A stretch of DNA of 5,697 bases from Candidatus Bathyarchaeota archaeon (lineage in GTDB: Archaea; Thermoproteota; Bathyarchaeia; Bathyarchaeales; Bathyarchaeaceae): positions 1 to 5,697 of the forward strand of contig JAGLRI010000087.1 of NCBI GenBank assembly GCA_023136395.1. The letters run 5' to 3'. Within the stretch, counting starts at the first letter, position 1, and each line of letters opens with the position of its first letter. The notes below the pieces were generated by a model, which was given only the letters and a program-made list of their open reading frames with translations, was not told where the DNA came from and did not search any database. Position numbers and translations under genes: made by a program. Shown here in pieces: positions 4,756-5,697 of the stretch.

Positions 4756-5472
4756 TTAATTGCTCGCTAGAGAGTGGTCTAGCGTTATGAGTGCATTAGG
4801 TAATTCATATAAACTTTTTACAATCTGCTCCGGTTTATACACTGATAATTCATCTCTTTTACTTATACCTGTTAAAATACCGATAGCAAACATACCTGCT
4901 TCTTTAGCTGCCACTATGTCCCAGCAGCTGTCACCAACAGCAACACTGTTTTTGGGTTTGCAACCAGTCTTTTTCATACACGAGAGAAACTGGTCGGGAT
5001 GCGGTTTCATTCTATAATGTATGTCTCGACCTACAATAGTGTCAATGAAGTGGTTAAGTTTATGTAATCTTAAACTCTCTTTGATAACACTGTCTGAGTT
5101 TGAACTAGCTATTCCAATTTTAACGCCTTTATTCTTAAGCCACTGTAGCGTTTCATGACACCCAGGCATTAATTGTGAGTTTTTTATTCCCTTTGCCTCA
5201 CTCTCTTCTAACACGTTAAACACAGCAGTTTGTATCTTTTCCGCTTTATTTGGTAGACTCTTTAGCAATTCTTCGTGCATTTTGTTCAATAGAAAGTAGA
5301 AACTACCATCACTATATCGTCTTACCAGGTTTTCGGGAGCACCATTTTCAAGATTAGTTTGAATGATAAGCTGTCTGGCATGCTCCCAATCTACAAAATC
5401 TGTTAAGTTTATGAGTGTTCGATCAAAATCGAATATGATGCACCTTATCTTCATCTTTATGTTCCACAACAT
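4756..5472 (-). CDS. HAD-superfamily phosphatase, phosphoglycolate-phosphatase/beta-phosphoglucomutase-like
   Basis: All four HAD motifs are present in the 238-residue protein. Motif I is IIFDFDRTL with nucleophile Asp15 and acid/base Asp17. Motif II is GIASSNSDS around Ser123. Motif III is Lys156 in YRMKPHPDQF. Motif IV is VGDSCWDIVAAKEAG with Asp181 and Asp185 for Mg2+. A helical cap of about 80 residues sits between motifs I and II (C1-type cap), as in phosphoglycolate phosphatase and related enzymes, which remove phosphate from small cytosolic metabolites through an aspartyl-phosphate. The substrate cannot be read from the sequence. ATG 5470-5472 is favoured because GAGG lies 6 bases upstream. 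A second ATG six codons on (MKIRCIIFDFD) would give the usual short lead-in but has no ribosome binding site. It lies 79 bases after the TFB stop on the same strand, with its own TATA-like box between them, and ends in TAA. Confidence 0.9.
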   Translation of the reverse strand: MLWNIKMKIRCIIFDFDRTLINLTDFVDWEHARQLIIQTNLENGAPENLVRRYSDGSFYFLLNKMHEELLKSLPNKAEKIQTAVFNVLEESEAKGIKNSQLMPGCHETLQWLKNKGVKIGIASSNSDSVIKESLRLHKLNHFIDTIVGRDIHYRMKPHPDQFLSCMKKTGCKPKNSVAVGDSCWDIVAAKEAGMFAIGILTGISKRDELSVYKPEQIVKSLYELPNALITLDHSLASN

Positions 5473-5512
5473 CTACGTCCTCAATATCCTCTCCAAAACA
5501 GGGTCGATTCCC

Positions 5513-5521
5513 TATAAAAAA
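5513..5521 (-). promoter_or_regulatory. TATA box for the HAD gene, overlapping an oligo-T tract
   Basis: On the minus strand the sequence reads CAGTTTTTTATAGGG. The TTTTTATA part fits an archaeal TATA box with transcription starting near 5489, leaving a leader of about 17 bases that includes the GAGG motif. The six T residues could also help end the upstream TFB transcript. A small dyad (AGGG, six-base loop, CCCT; 5500-5513) lies just downstream and could be an operator, though it is short enough to be chance. Confidence 0.45.
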
Positions 5522-5551
5522 CTGGAGTCGCTAATTTTTTTTCTTGGAAGT

Positions 5552-5697
5552 CTAAATAGTAGTCAAAAACAAGAGACGCTTAACTAATTCTTTATATCGA
5601 TTTCGTATAGTTACCTCAGTTATTTCCGCAATTTCGGCAATTTCTCTCTGAGTTTTTCTTTCACCAGTTAATACAGATGCTATGTAACTGGCTGCTG
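5552..5697 (-). CDS. tfb: Transcription initiation factor B (TFB, archaeal TFIIB), C-terminal end
   Basis: Only the last 47 residues are in the window. They read AASYIASVLTGERKTQREIA, then EIAEITEVTIRNRYKELVKR, and end in LLFLTTI and TAG. This is the end of the second cyclin-like repeat of TFB, including the helix-turn-helix that contacts the BRE upstream of the TATA box. TFB bridges TBP-bound promoters and RNA polymerase, so it is an essential initiation factor. Archaea often have several copies, and this fragment cannot show which one this is. The rest (zinc ribbon, B-reader and first cyclin repeat) must lie beyond the right edge. Confidence 0.93.
   Translation of the reverse strand, partial: AASYIASVLTGERKTQREIAEIAEITEVTIRNRYKELVKRLLFLTTI

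Noticed and set aside
4760..5017. Plus-strand open frames opposite the HAD gene (here and at 5363-5587)
   Set aside because: They are antisense to clear HAD motifs and, for the second, to the HAD promoter and TFB end; no ribosome binding site or domain supports them.
5500..5513. tRNA T-arm-like string (AGGGTCGATTCCCT)
   Set aside because: The loop is six bases instead of seven, it lacks the TTC/GA pattern, and no acceptor, D or anticodon arm surrounds it. It is at most a small dyad near the HAD promoter.

Overview
The window is AT-rich archaeal DNA. The evidence for archaea is a TFIIB-family (TFB) C-terminus at the right edge, an archaeal-type DNA topoisomerase I with C-terminal zinc ribbons, an eukaryote-like GlcNAc-1-phosphate transferase, TATA-box promoters, and several tiny zinc-finger proteins. 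The gene mix suggests a Thermoproteota/Bathyarchaeia-like lineage, but that assignment is an inference from family resemblance. No mobile element, CRISPR array, tRNA or rRNA is visible.

Left part (1-1664, minus strand). From the window edge inwards lie the N-terminal 169 residues of an ATP-grasp ligase, a polytopic GPT/MraY-family sugar-phosphate transferase that lacks the usual first membrane helix, and a 58-residue zinc-ribbon protein missed by simple length cut-offs. The ATP-grasp and transferase genes each have a TATA-like element directly upstream.

Centre (1754-4035, plus strand). A type IA topoisomerase gene (topA) is transcribed divergently from the zinc-ribbon gene across an 89-base spacer. 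Its reading frame carries two in-frame TGA codons (3020-3022 and 3770-3772). Family-like sequence continues without a frameshift across both, up to a third TGA at 3824-3826 that overlaps the GTG start of a 70-residue zinc-finger gene (GTGA overlap). The second TGA would remove two of the four cysteines of the last zinc ribbon. Every other stop visible in the window is TAA or TAG. The gene is therefore a newly broken topA, a split gene, a UGA-readthrough/recoded gene, or a consensus error. This is the most interesting item here.

Right part (4036-5697). A gene-free stretch of about 250 bases holds three copies of the octamer TTTAAGTA and a good promoter. It is followed by a three-helix membrane protein of unknown function on the plus strand. 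Converging on it are a HAD-family phosphatase and, upstream of that and cut by the window edge, the transcription factor TFB.

Functionally the window combines information processing (topA, TFB, small zinc proteins) with cell-surface or N-glycan lipid-carrier chemistry (GPT-type transferase). The genes are mostly single units with their own promoters. The one clear coupled pair is topA with the small zinc-finger gene.
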